Origin: Alphaproteobacteria bacterium
GTDB taxonomy: Bacteria; Pseudomonadota; Alphaproteobacteria; Rhizobiales; Xanthobacteraceae
Length of the DNA: 64,000 nucleotides
NCBI GenBank assembly: GCA_005884685.1
Contig: VBAH01000058.1
Coordinates: 1 to 64,000, forward strand
Reading direction: 5' to 3'
The notes under the pieces: model-generated
Database searches by the model: none
The model's input: the letters and a program-made list of their open reading frames with translations, nothing else
What the model was told of the DNA's origin: nothing
In this document: one piece after another, positions 28,655 to 36,653 of the stretch
Layout of the letters: every line of letters begins with the position of its first letter
Position numbering within the stretch: position 1 is the stretch's first letter
Position numbers and translations under genes: made by a program

Positions 28655-30640
28655 TCACGGAGCTGCCGCCTCGACAAATGCATATTCCTGTTGCGCAGCG
28701 CGGACAATCAAAGCCCGCTTCCCGTCCCTCTCGCCGACGACGAAATTGAAGCCGCTGACCGTGGGGTCGATGGAGATGAATGACGTCGTTCCGTCGTCAT
28801 TTCGCCGCGAAGCGACCGCGCTGCGCCACTTGCCAAAATCGAAGATTGTCGCACCATCCTGCTTAACGACGCGCAGCGCGCCGAGCGCGGGTGAGACGTA
28901 GTTGGCCGCGAGCTTGCCGGCCTCCGCAGCGTCCGCCGGGACGACCAGCCGCTCGCGGTTCTTGGCGATGTTGGCGATCCGCTGTGCGGCCGTGACCCTC
29001 GCCTGCTCGACTGCCTCGGGTTTGCCGTCGAACAGCACCTCGAGCAGCCGCCGCCGCAACAGACCGGTCAGGAAGCCGCCGGTGTCCGCGTTCGCCAGAA
29101 CCACCGCCCCGACGCCGTGATCGGGCAGGAATATCATGTCGCTCTTGTAACCAAATATACTGCCACCGTGATACACAACCGGAATGCCGTAGCGCGTGTC
29201 GATCACGAGCCCCATCCCGTAGGCCGTATCCTCGCCCATGAGAATCTGCGGCCTGCGTCGCTCCACAAGGCTTTCGTTCGAGACCAGGCGTGTCCCGTCG
29301 GGCAACACGCCGAGCGCCAGTTCCATCAGCAGGTATTTCGACAGGTCGCGCGCGCTGGTCCACATACCGCCGGCCGGACGCAACGGAAGGACCGAGTAGT
29401 TGTTGTCCATGCGTGCGGGAAACGTCTTGCCGTCGACGTCGTCGCCGTGGGGGCTCGCGAAGTTGCCGTTTATGGCGGTCGGAAAATCGAAGGTCGTCCG
29501 CGTCATTCCGAGAGGTCCGAACACCTTGGACCGCATGGCCTCGTCATAGGCGGCGCCGAGTTCCTCATTTGGACGCACAAGGTGTGCGCCGACATAACCG
29601 GCGGCTCCGGCCATGACGTTGCTGTATTGGTAGACCTCTCCGAAGCGGCTGGTCGGCTGCATGGTGGCAAGCGATGCGAGCGACGACGCCGGTGTCGCCG
29701 TTGCATAATTGAACAGCCACTCGAAGTCCTGACGGGGAAGGCCCGTGCATGCGCACAGCAAGTGCTTCACCAGCACCTGCCGCGTGGTTTCGGCGTTTCC
29801 CAGTTTGAAGCCCGGATAGACATCCGTCACGGGCTGGTCCCAGCGCAATTTGCTCTCGTCGACCAGTTCGGCAAGGAGCAAGGTGGTCATCGCCTTGGTA
29901 TTGGAGGCGGCCAGGAAAAGCGTGTCGGCGTCCACCGGATCCGGTTTGCCCAGGGTCTTCACGCCGAGGCCGCCCTGAAAGACGACCTTGCCGCCGTCGA
30001 TCAGACTGAGACCGACGCCCGGGATGCCGAGCTGTTGCATGACGTCCTGGACGAAATCCTTGAGCAGGGTGATTTGCTCGGCGTCCAATGCCTGAGCTTT
30101 CTTGCCCGTGAACATCTCGCGCTGGTATCCCTTCGGACGCAAGCTGCCGATCGTCAGTGAAAAGGCCGCATTGCGTTTCTCAAAGGTCGCGCGGGACGCG
30201 TCGACGATCACGACGGTCCAATCCTCGCCCGCCCGCCAGGCCAATGCGTAAACCACGGCCTTCTCGTTGGGCGACGTCTCATAGCTGTAGAAGTGCCGCT
30301 CTTCCCAGCCATTCTGGGGCGCCTGCGGCGTCGTGAGTCTGACCGGTCGCGTTGCATCGGGACGATAGCTTGCCCAGCCGGCCGCGACAGCGGCGGCGGC
30401 ATTCGCGGCTTTGACGTCGACCAGCGCCAGATGCGAATCCGCCTCGGGCGGCTCAAGGACCTTTTTGCTTGGCGTCGATGTGACGCGCCAGCCCGACGGC
30501 GCCGTAAATGTGGCACCGCTTGCCGTTGCGACGGGAGTGTCGGCCGAGATGAGTTCGATGCCGGAGTCTGCCGGCTGGCCAACGGCCGTGCCGGTAAAAC
30601 CGAAAGACAGAGCGACGGCCAGGATACCGATGCGGTGCAT
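28655..30640 (-). CDS. Serine beta-lactamase-like (class C / AmpH-type) hydrolase, exported
   Basis: A 661-residue protein, longer than typical class C enzymes (about 380). Residues 1-21 form a signal peptide ending VGQ. Residues about 30-170 are an extra N-terminal region of unknown type. Residues about 185-520 are the serine hydrolase domain with SNTK (Ser246, Lys249; the SxxK nucleophile), YSN (Tyr339, Asn341) and HGGS in place of KTG. Residues about 540-661 are a beta-rich tail. HxG in the third motif is common in esterase and D-aminopeptidase relatives, so antibiotic hydrolysis is not implied. It sits between an intact LAB_N gene and a truncated direct copy, so it was probably inserted here. 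Confidence 0.85.
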   Translation of the reverse strand: MHRIGILAVALSFGFTGTAVGQPADSGIELISADTPVATASGATFTAPSGWRVTSTPSKKVLEPPEADSHLALVDVKAANAAAAVAAGWASYRPDATRPVRLTTPQAPQNGWEERHFYSYETSPNEKAVVYALAWRAGEDWTVVIVDASRATFEKRNAAFSLTIGSLRPKGYQREMFTGKKAQALDAEQITLLKDFVQDVMQQLGIPGVGLSLIDGGKVVFQGGLGVKTLGKPDPVDADTLFLAASNTKAMTTLLLAELVDESKLRWDQPVTDVYPGFKLGNAETTRQVLVKHLLCACTGLPRQDFEWLFNYATATPASSLASLATMQPTSRFGEVYQYSNVMAGAAGYVGAHLVRPNEELGAAYDEAMRSKVFGPLGMTRTTFDFPTAINGNFASPHGDDVDGKTFPARMDNNYSVLPLRPAGGMWTSARDLSKYLLMELALGVLPDGTRLVSNESLVERRRPQILMGEDTAYGMGLVIDTRYGIPVVYHGGSIFGYKSDMIFLPDHGVGAVVLANADTGGFLTGLLRRRLLEVLFDGKPEAVEQARVTAAQRIANIAKNRERLVVPADAAEAGKLAANYVSPALGALRVVKQDGATIFDFGKWRSAVASRRNDDGTTSFISIDPTVSGFNFVVGERDGKRALIVRAAQQEYAFVEAAAP

Positions 30641-30693
30641 GCAGTTCCTCCATTAACGGTAAGCTCGGCCTGAGAAACATCGCCCGGAAAATC

Positions 30694-31008
30694 CTACGCG
30701 GTCACCTGCTTTTTCTCGCGCAGCACGAAGTAGAGATTGCGCAGATAGATGAACAGGCCGAGCCCTTGGCCCGCGATGAACACCGGGTCGCGGCGGTAGA
30801 GCGAATAGACGAACAGGAGCACGCCGCCGGCAATCGAGAAGATCCAGAACGCGGTCGGAATGACGCTGCGGCCGGCGCGCTCCGAGGCGATCCACTGCAC
30901 CAGGAAGCGCATGGAAAACAACGCCTGCGCCAGGAAGCCGAGCGCGACCCAGGCGTCGAACTGCAGGATGAAGACGTCATGCAGGTAATCTTGCAGCGCG
31001 CCGAGCAT
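30694..31008 (-). CDS. Lipid-A-disaccharide-synthase N-terminal domain (LAB_N) membrane protein
   Basis: A 104-residue protein with three predicted membrane spans and the LAB_N family pattern: GFLAQALFSMRFLVQWIASERAG, VIPTAFWIFSIAGGVLLFVYSLYRRDPVFIAGQGLG and IYLRNLYFVLREKK. Its stop lies 53 bp before the beta-lactamase-like gene and its ATG abuts the GT2 stop (31009), so it is the tail of the envelope operon. LAB_N proteins often accompany polyprenyl-phosphate glycosyltransferases in lipid A modification loci; the exact role is unknown. Its 5' part is duplicated at 28413-28580. Confidence 0.88.
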   Translation of the reverse strand: MLGALQDYLHDVFILQFDAWVALGFLAQALFSMRFLVQWIASERAGRSVIPTAFWIFSIAGGVLLFVYSLYRRDPVFIAGQGLGLFIYLRNLYFVLREKKQVTA

Positions 31009-31758
31009 TCAGACCTCCGAAACCTGCGGGACACGTCTGCGGCGGCGAACGAGCCACCACACGCCGGCGAGATCGAGAATGCCGACCCAGAGCCGGTCCC
31101 ATAGACCGTAATTCGATCGGCCGGCGTGGCGCGGGCGGTCGATCACGTCGACGTAGGCGACGTCGTAGCCGTCGCGCCGGACCAGCGCCGGCAGGAAGCG
31201 ATGCAGGGCATCGAAATAGGGCAATGCCAGGAACGCATCGCGGCGGAACACCTTCAGCCCGCAGCCCGAGTCGCGCGTGCCGTCGCGCAGGATCGCGCCG
31301 CGCACCGCATTGGCGATGCGCGACTGGAGCTTCTTCCACGCGCCGGAGCGCCGCCCGACGCGCTGGCCCGCGACCAGTCCGATCTTCGCCCCGCCATGCT
31401 CGAAGGCATGCAGCAGCGCGGGGATGAACGAGGGATCGTTCTGCCCGTCGCCGTCGAGCGTCGCAATCAGCGGGGCGCGCGCCGCGATCACCCCGCTGCG
31501 CACCGCCGCGGACTGGCCGCAGGAGGCCGTGTGCCTGATCCGGCGCAGCCACGGACGCTCGACCTTGAGCGCGCCGAGCGCGTCTTGCGTCGCGTCGGTC
31601 GAGCCGTCGTCGACATAGATGAGCTCGAAGTTGCAGCGGCCGGCGAGCGCCGCCGCGATCTCGTCGGTCAGCAGGCGCACGTTGTCGGCTTCGTTACGCA
31701 CCGGCACCACCACCGAAACGGCGGGCTGAGGCGGGCCTGATGCATTCGTGTCGGTCAT
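31009..31758 (-). CDS. Family 2 glycosyltransferase (polyprenyl-phosphate hexose synthase type)
   Basis: A 249-residue GT-A enzyme resembling dolichol-phosphate mannose synthase. Motifs in order are VSVVVPVRNEADNV, ELIYVDDGSTDAT, IATLDGDGQNDPS (the DxD metal site) and the acceptor loop SGCGLKVFRRDAFLALPYF. The C-terminus is basic (WWLVRRRRRVPQ) without the two-span tail of ArnC-like enzymes. ATG at 31758 (MTDTNASG) sets the start. It likely makes a polyprenyl-phosphate sugar used by the GT39 enzyme upstream in the same operon. Confidence 0.88.
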   Translation of the reverse strand: MTDTNASGPPQPAVSVVVPVRNEADNVRLLTDEIAAALAGRCNFELIYVDDGSTDATQDALGALKVERPWLRRIRHTASCGQSAAVRSGVIAARAPLIATLDGDGQNDPSFIPALLHAFEHGGAKIGLVAGQRVGRRSGAWKKLQSRIANAVRGAILRDGTRDSGCGLKVFRRDAFLALPYFDALHRFLPALVRRDGYDVAYVDVIDRPRHAGRSNYGLWDRLWVGILDLAGVWWLVRRRRRVPQVSEV

Positions 31759-31790
31759 CGGGTTCCGTGATGAAGCAGCAGCAGCGCTTC

Positions 31791-32633
31791 TTATTGAGCG
31801 AGCAGGCAGCGGGCAACCGCCTTGACGCGGCGCCACGACGGCCCCGGCAGCGTGCGCACGGCGCCGTCGGTGCCGGGCACGAAGGCAAGGCCGCGCGCGG
31901 CAAACCAGTTGCGCGCGAGAATCGCGCCGAATCCGCCCACGAATGCGGCCGCAATCACGTCGCTGACGTAGTGCGCCTCGATGATGACGCGGCTCGCCAT
32001 GATCAGCGCGGCGTAGGCCCACATCGGGGCGCGCGCCTTCGGCCACAGCGCGCCGATCGCGATGGCAGCAGCCGCCGCAGTCGTTGCATGCCCCGACGGC
32101 ATGCTCGCGAAGGCGGGCTTCCAGGACCACGGCACGTAGGCATAAGGCCCGAGCTCGGAGGGACGCACGCGCCCGATCAGCCGCTTGACGATGGTGACAA
32201 ACAGGCTCGGCAGCGCGATCGCGATGAACACGTAGCCGAGCCGCACGATCAGGCTGGTCAGCATAAGCGTGGTGATACGTCCGGCTGCGGGCGTGCAGAG
32301 GATCGCCGCAAGCACGATCAGTCCGCCGATCGGGATCAGGAACCAGCCGGATTTGCCGAAATCGGTGATCTCGTTGAATGTTTCGACCACCCACAAGGGA
32401 AGCGATTTGGCAAACACCACGCCCGGCGCGTCGAGAAAGAGCATCGCGAACGCGACCAGAGCCAGGCCGGCGAGTGCGCCAATGACGAGCCGGATATACG
32501 GCGGCAGCAGCCGGCTCTCCTTGAACCGCCGCGGGCGCACGATCGCGCCGAACCACACGGTGAGAACGGCCGCAACGCGGCGCAGGCCGGTTGCCCGGGT
32601 ATGGTTCTTGGCTGCTTGCGAGCTCGCCGTCAC
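31791..32633 (-). CDS. PAP2-family membrane phosphatase
   Basis: A 280-residue integral membrane protein of the PAP2 (LpxE/undecaprenyl-PP phosphatase) superfamily. The three active-site motifs are present: KRLIGRVRP, MPSGH and the later SRVIIEAHYVSD (S-R-x5-H-x3-D). A GTG at 32633 is taken as start because it overlaps the TGA of the GT39 gene as GTGA and gives a basic cytoplasmic N-terminus before the first span. It may remove phosphate from lipid A or recycle the polyprenyl carrier for the flanking glycosyltransferases. Confidence 0.85.
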   Translation of the reverse strand: MTASSQAAKNHTRATGLRRVAAVLTVWFGAIVRPRRFKESRLLPPYIRLVIGALAGLALVAFAMLFLDAPGVVFAKSLPLWVVETFNEITDFGKSGWFLIPIGGLIVLAAILCTPAAGRITTLMLTSLIVRLGYVFIAIALPSLFVTIVKRLIGRVRPSELGPYAYVPWSWKPAFASMPSGHATTAAAAAIAIGALWPKARAPMWAYAALIMASRVIIEAHYVSDVIAAAFVGGFGAILARNWFAARGLAFVPGTDGAVRTLPGPSWRRVKAVARCLLAQ

Positions 32634-34336
32634 CGCTGCGGCTCCGTGCGATAGATGGCGAACGAGATCGCCCGGCCGCCGTTGAAGTTGAACGAATTCT
32701 CCAGCCGCCCGCGCAGGGTATAGCGCAGTCCGAGCAATTCGGCGCGCTGCGCGAAGGCGCGGTCCTGCCGCGACTCCACGATGGCGTAGCGGCACTCGCC
32801 GCCGCGCAGCACTTCCGCGGCGGTCGAGCCGTCGACCAGCCGCGTGCGGGTTCCGAGCAGGAAGACGAGACTCGGCTCGTGATAACCGGCCGCCGCGATG
32901 AGCGGATTGCGGCAGTCGTCATTGCGCACGAGGTCGATCAGCGCCAGGCTCGGGAATATCGGCCGCATCAGGGGTACCGCGACGCCGAGCACCGCGAACG
33001 TCATGAGGATCGAGGCGAGGCAGGCCCGCAGCAGCGAGCGCTCCGCGCCTTCGACGTCATAGAGGCGCCAGGCATAGAAACCGAAGATCAGGCCTGCGGC
33101 GCCGAACGGCCACGCGAGCCACGCAAACTGGCCACGCATGTACACGACCAGCCATACCGCTGCCGCCGGAATGACCGCGGCGAGGATCGGCCACAGCACG
33201 GTGAAGCGGGTCAGATGCGGATTGACCGAAAGCTGGCGGCGCTCGATCTCGCGCGCGATCAGGATCGCGATCGCGGGATACAGCGGCAGCACGTAGTGCG
33301 GCAGCTTCGTCACCACCAACTCGAACACGATCCAGCACGGCACCAGCCAAGCCAGCAGAAAGCGCAAGGCCGGCTCGCGCCGATACCGCCACACCGCAGG
33401 CGCAGCGACTGCGGCGAGCGGCGCGGCTGGCCAGAACGTGACCCAGAACAGCAGCAGATAATAACCGGGCGGCGCGCCGTGAGTTTCCTGACCGCGGAAA
33501 ATCTTGGCGAGCAGATCCTGCCCGACCGACTCCTCCAGGAAGCTCTCCCCTGCCCGCCCCATGATGGCGACGAACCACGGCAGCACAAGCAGCAGAATCC
33601 AGAGGATGCCCACCAGCGGCCGCAGGCGCAACACCCAGCGCGCCGACCGGTCGGCGATGGAGACAGCAAGCGCCGCAAGGCCGACCACCATCAAAATGAG
33701 CGGTCCCTTGAGCAAGACCCCGGCCGCGAGCGCGGTCCACAGGATCAGCGCATGGCTCCAAGGAATGTCGCGCCCGGCCGATTGCGTCAGGTAGGCGCGC
33801 GCCATCACGCCCATGGCGGCGACGCAGCACAGCAACAGCATTGCGTCCGTCTTGGCGAGCCGCGCCTCGACATTGAGCAGCGCACAGGTTGCCATCATCA
33901 GGGCGGCGAGGAATGCGCCGCGCGCGGTGACGAACGCCAGCGCCGCCCAGTAAGTGAGCAGCACCGCGCCGATCGCACCGATCAGCGAGGGCACGCGATA
34001 GAGCCAGATCGTCGTGTGCGCCTGCGGTACGCCGATCGCCTCGGCGGCGCGCACGACCCCGGCCTGCAGCCAGTAGATGCCGACCGGCTTTTTGTAGCGG
34101 ACCTCGTCCTGAAAGCGGATATCGATGTAGTCGCCGCTTTCGATCATCTGCTTGGTCGCCTGCGCGAAGCGCGCTTCGTCCCGGTCGACCGGCGGAATGT
34201 TGAAGAAGCCCGGGAGGAACGCGGCGAGCGAGATCAGGATCAGGAACGCAACCGCGCGCGCATGCGCCGCGGTGGCAAAACCGAACAGCACGCCGATGTC
34301 TCTCGTGATCGATTGAGGCGCGAGCCGCGCGATCAT
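32630..34336 (-). CDS. Family 39 (ArnT-like) membrane glycosyltransferase
   Basis: A 568-residue multi-span protein. The N-terminal loop PPVDRDEARFAQATKQMIESGDY contains the Asp-Glu catalytic pair of GT39/ArnT enzymes, followed by RFQDEVRYKKPVGIYWLQA, the conserved K-P pattern, and ARLAKTDAMLLLCC later. GT39 enzymes move a sugar from a polyprenyl-phosphate donor to lipid A or protein on the periplasmic face. It is first in a four-gene minus-strand operon with PAP2, GT2 and LAB_N genes, which supports lipid A or LPS core decoration; the sugar cannot be told from sequence. Confidence 0.88.
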   Translation of the reverse strand: MIARLAPQSITRDIGVLFGFATAAHARAVAFLILISLAAFLPGFFNIPPVDRDEARFAQATKQMIESGDYIDIRFQDEVRYKKPVGIYWLQAGVVRAAEAIGVPQAHTTIWLYRVPSLIGAIGAVLLTYWAALAFVTARGAFLAALMMATCALLNVEARLAKTDAMLLLCCVAAMGVMARAYLTQSAGRDIPWSHALILWTALAAGVLLKGPLILMVVGLAALAVSIADRSARWVLRLRPLVGILWILLLVLPWFVAIMGRAGESFLEESVGQDLLAKIFRGQETHGAPPGYYLLLFWVTFWPAAPLAAVAAPAVWRYRREPALRFLLAWLVPCWIVFELVVTKLPHYVLPLYPAIAILIAREIERRQLSVNPHLTRFTVLWPILAAVIPAAAVWLVVYMRGQFAWLAWPFGAAGLIFGFYAWRLYDVEGAERSLLRACLASILMTFAVLGVAVPLMRPIFPSLALIDLVRNDDCRNPLIAAAGYHEPSLVFLLGTRTRLVDGSTAAEVLRGGECRYAIVESRQDRAFAQRAELLGLRYTLRGRLENSFNFNGGRAISFAIYRTEPQR

Positions 34337-34427
34337 GTCCCCGAACCCGCCAAAGTTGGCGGGACACTAGAGGAAATGCAGCGCCGCGCAAAGCCGCGCT
34401 AACCGCTTTTGTGCACTGGAGAAATCG

Positions 34428-36653
34428 CTATTCGATGCGCACCACTACGCTGTCCGCCGCCCCGCGCGCGTCCATCACGGTCAAGCGCGCGAAGCCCGGT
34501 CCGTCGGGTGTGAAGAACAGCGTGCGCCGTGCGTTGTCAGAGGTATGCGGCACGCCGTTGACCAGGAGGGTCAAGGGCTGCACGCCGCCGGAGATTTTCA
34601 GCGCCATTTCGGAGCGCGCGCTGGCGAGTTCGAGACGCGCACCGTTCGGCGGGAAGACGATACGCGGGACAGCGTCGCCGGTGCTCCCCGCGAGGGTGCC
34701 CGGGCGGAAGCGCTGCAACGGCAGCGGCAGCCGGTTGTTGGTCGCGAAGATCACCCCCTTCGGCGCTTTCGGCAGCGCGGCCGGCAAACCCGGCAGCCGG
34801 GCGAAGGCATCGAACAGGATCGGCGCCGCAGCACTGCGGCCGAGGAGCCCCGGAACCGGCGCGCCATCCGGGCGTCCGACCCACACGCCGATCGTGCGCT
34901 TGCCGTCGAACCCGACCGACCACGCATCGCGGTAGCCGTAACTCGTACCCGTCTTGAACGCGATGCGTCCGCCCGCGGCATTCTCCGGCGGGGGCGTGCC
35001 GAGCAGCACGTTGCCGACGTACCAGGCAGCGACCGGGTCGAGCAGGCGGCGCGGCGTTGCGGCGCCGAGCACGCCGCGCCGTTCGATCAGCGGCACGGCG
35101 TTGCCGCCACGCGCGAGGCCGCCATAGAGCATGGTGAGATCGCTCAGCGTCACGCCGACGCCGCCGAGACCCATCGCGAGCCCCGGCACTTCGCCTTTCG
35201 GCAGCACGAACTTTCCGCCCGCATCGGTGAGCCGCGCGGTGAGGCGGCTCGCGTGGACCGCATTGAGCAGTGCCACCGCCGGCACGTTGAGCGACATCTG
35301 CAGCGCCTTGCGTACCGAGACCGTACCCTGGAACGTCAGGTCGAAGTTTTCCGGCGCGTAAGAGCCGTAGCGGATCGGGCGATCCTCGATCAACGTCTCG
35401 GGATGGATCAGTCCGTCCTCGAACGCGAGGCCGTAGATGAACGGCTTGAGCGTGGAGCCGGGCGAGCGCAGGGCCTGCGTCATGTCGACCTGACCGGCGC
35501 GGCGCTCGTCGAAATAATCGGCGCCCGCGACCCGCGCGAGCACTTCGCCGGTCGCGTGCTCGACCGCGACGATCGCGACCGAGATGTCCGGGCCGAGCGC
35601 GTGGGCGCGCTCGCGCGCGAGCTCTTCGAGCGGCCGTTGCATGGTCGCGTCAATCGTGAGCGCGACAACCTTGCGCCCCTCCGGCGTCGTCATTGCCTGG
35701 TCGGCCGCGTGGGGCGCGAGCATCGGCATCGGCCGGCGGCCCGGCTGCACATGCTCCGCTTTTGCCAACTCGATCTCATCCGCGGGAACGCGCCCGGCAA
35801 GCGCGACCCGTTCGAGCACGCGCGCACGCGCACGCTGCGCGGCGTCAACCGAGCGATCGGGCCGGCGTGCTTCGGGCGACTGCGGGATCGCCACCAGCAG
35901 CGCTGCTTCCGAGAGCGACAGCCGCCGCGGCTCCTTGCCGAGATAGGCGAGCGAGGCGGCACGCACGCCTTCGAGATTGCCGCCATAGGGTGCCAGCCCG
36001 AGATAGAGCGTGAGGATTTCATCCTTTGTCAGCGCTCGCTCGAGCTGAATCGCGCGCATCGCCTGCCGCAGCTTGGCCAGCAACGTGCGCTCGGCGCGTG
36101 GCTCGAGCAGGCGCGCTACCTGCATCGTAATGGTCGAGCCGCCCGACACGATGCGGCCGTGCGTCACCAGCTGCGACGCCGCACGCATCACAGCGAGAGG
36201 ATCGACGCCGCGGTGCGAATAGAAGCGCTTGTCCTCGTACGCGATCAGCAGATCGAGGTAGCGCGGATCGACGTCCGTGACGGTCGCGGGCAACCGCCAG
36301 CGGCCATCCGCCGTCGCGTAGGGGCGCAGCAGTTGCCCGTTGCGATCGATCACGACGGTGGAGAATTCGATGGTCTCGCCGAGCGGTGCAGGACCGAGGG
36401 AATAGACCCAGGCCACGAAAGCGGCAGTGCACATGATGCCGGCGGCCGTCGCCGCGAACGCGCCAGTGCGAAGGCGGCGCCATGGTGACGTGCGCGCCGA
36501 CCGTGCCGCAGCACCTCCCCCTGCAAGGGGGAGGTCGGCGCGAAGCGCCGGGTGGGGGTCAGCGACGCATGAGACCCCCTCCCCAACCCTCCCCCTTTCA
36601 GGGGGAGGGTTGCCCACCGAGTCCTTGGCTTGGCCAGAGGCAGCCTCGCTCAC
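34428..36653 (-). CDS. pbpC: Penicillin-binding protein 1C
   Basis: A 741-residue bifunctional peptidoglycan synthase. A cytoplasmic tail (1-63) and a membrane span (about 64-84) precede the transglycosylase domain with AYEDKRFYSHRGVDP and GGSTITMQVARLL. The transpeptidase domain has STLK (SxxK), SLN and KTGTSYGYRDAW. The C-terminal BiPBP_C domain starts near RIVFPPNGARLEL, the 1C hallmark. It starts with GTG at 36653, overlapping the macroglobulin stop (GTGA). Residues 15-47 are encoded by an inserted palindromic repeat. Confidence 0.93.
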   Translation of the reverse strand: MSEAASGQAKDSVGNPPPERGRVGEGVSCVADPHPALRADLPLAGGGAAARSARTSPWRRLRTGAFAATAAGIMCTAAFVAWVYSLGPAPLGETIEFSTVVIDRNGQLLRPYATADGRWRLPATVTDVDPRYLDLLIAYEDKRFYSHRGVDPLAVMRAASQLVTHGRIVSGGSTITMQVARLLEPRAERTLLAKLRQAMRAIQLERALTKDEILTLYLGLAPYGGNLEGVRAASLAYLGKEPRRLSLSEAALLVAIPQSPEARRPDRSVDAAQRARARVLERVALAGRVPADEIELAKAEHVQPGRRPMPMLAPHAADQAMTTPEGRKVVALTIDATMQRPLEELARERAHALGPDISVAIVAVEHATGEVLARVAGADYFDERRAGQVDMTQALRSPGSTLKPFIYGLAFEDGLIHPETLIEDRPIRYGSYAPENFDLTFQGTVSVRKALQMSLNVPAVALLNAVHASRLTARLTDAGGKFVLPKGEVPGLAMGLGGVGVTLSDLTMLYGGLARGGNAVPLIERRGVLGAATPRRLLDPVAAWYVGNVLLGTPPPENAAGGRIAFKTGTSYGYRDAWSVGFDGKRTIGVWVGRPDGAPVPGLLGRSAAAPILFDAFARLPGLPAALPKAPKGVIFATNNRLPLPLQRFRPGTLAGSTGDAVPRIVFPPNGARLELASARSEMALKISGGVQPLTLLVNGVPHTSDNARRTLFFTPDGPGFARLTVMDARGAADSVVVRIE
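36513..36612. repeat. Palindromic repeat inserted inside the pbpC coding sequence
   Basis: Two stems are visible: ACCTCCCCC-TGCAA-GGGGGAGGT at 36513-36535 and AACCCTCCCCC-TTTCA-GGGGGAGGGTT at 36585-36611. They are joined by a GGTGGGGGTC-containing linker, the layout of a dispersed CTCCCCC-type element. The element lies wholly within pbpC, in frame, and encodes about 33 residues (NPPPERGRVGEG through LPLAGGG) of the cytoplasmic tail. Confidence 0.85.

Noticed and set aside
28655-30640. Antibiotic-resistance beta-lactamase
   Set aside because: SxxK and YxN are present, but the third motif is HGGS, not KTG, and the protein is far longer than class C enzymes; an esterase or peptidase role is as likely.
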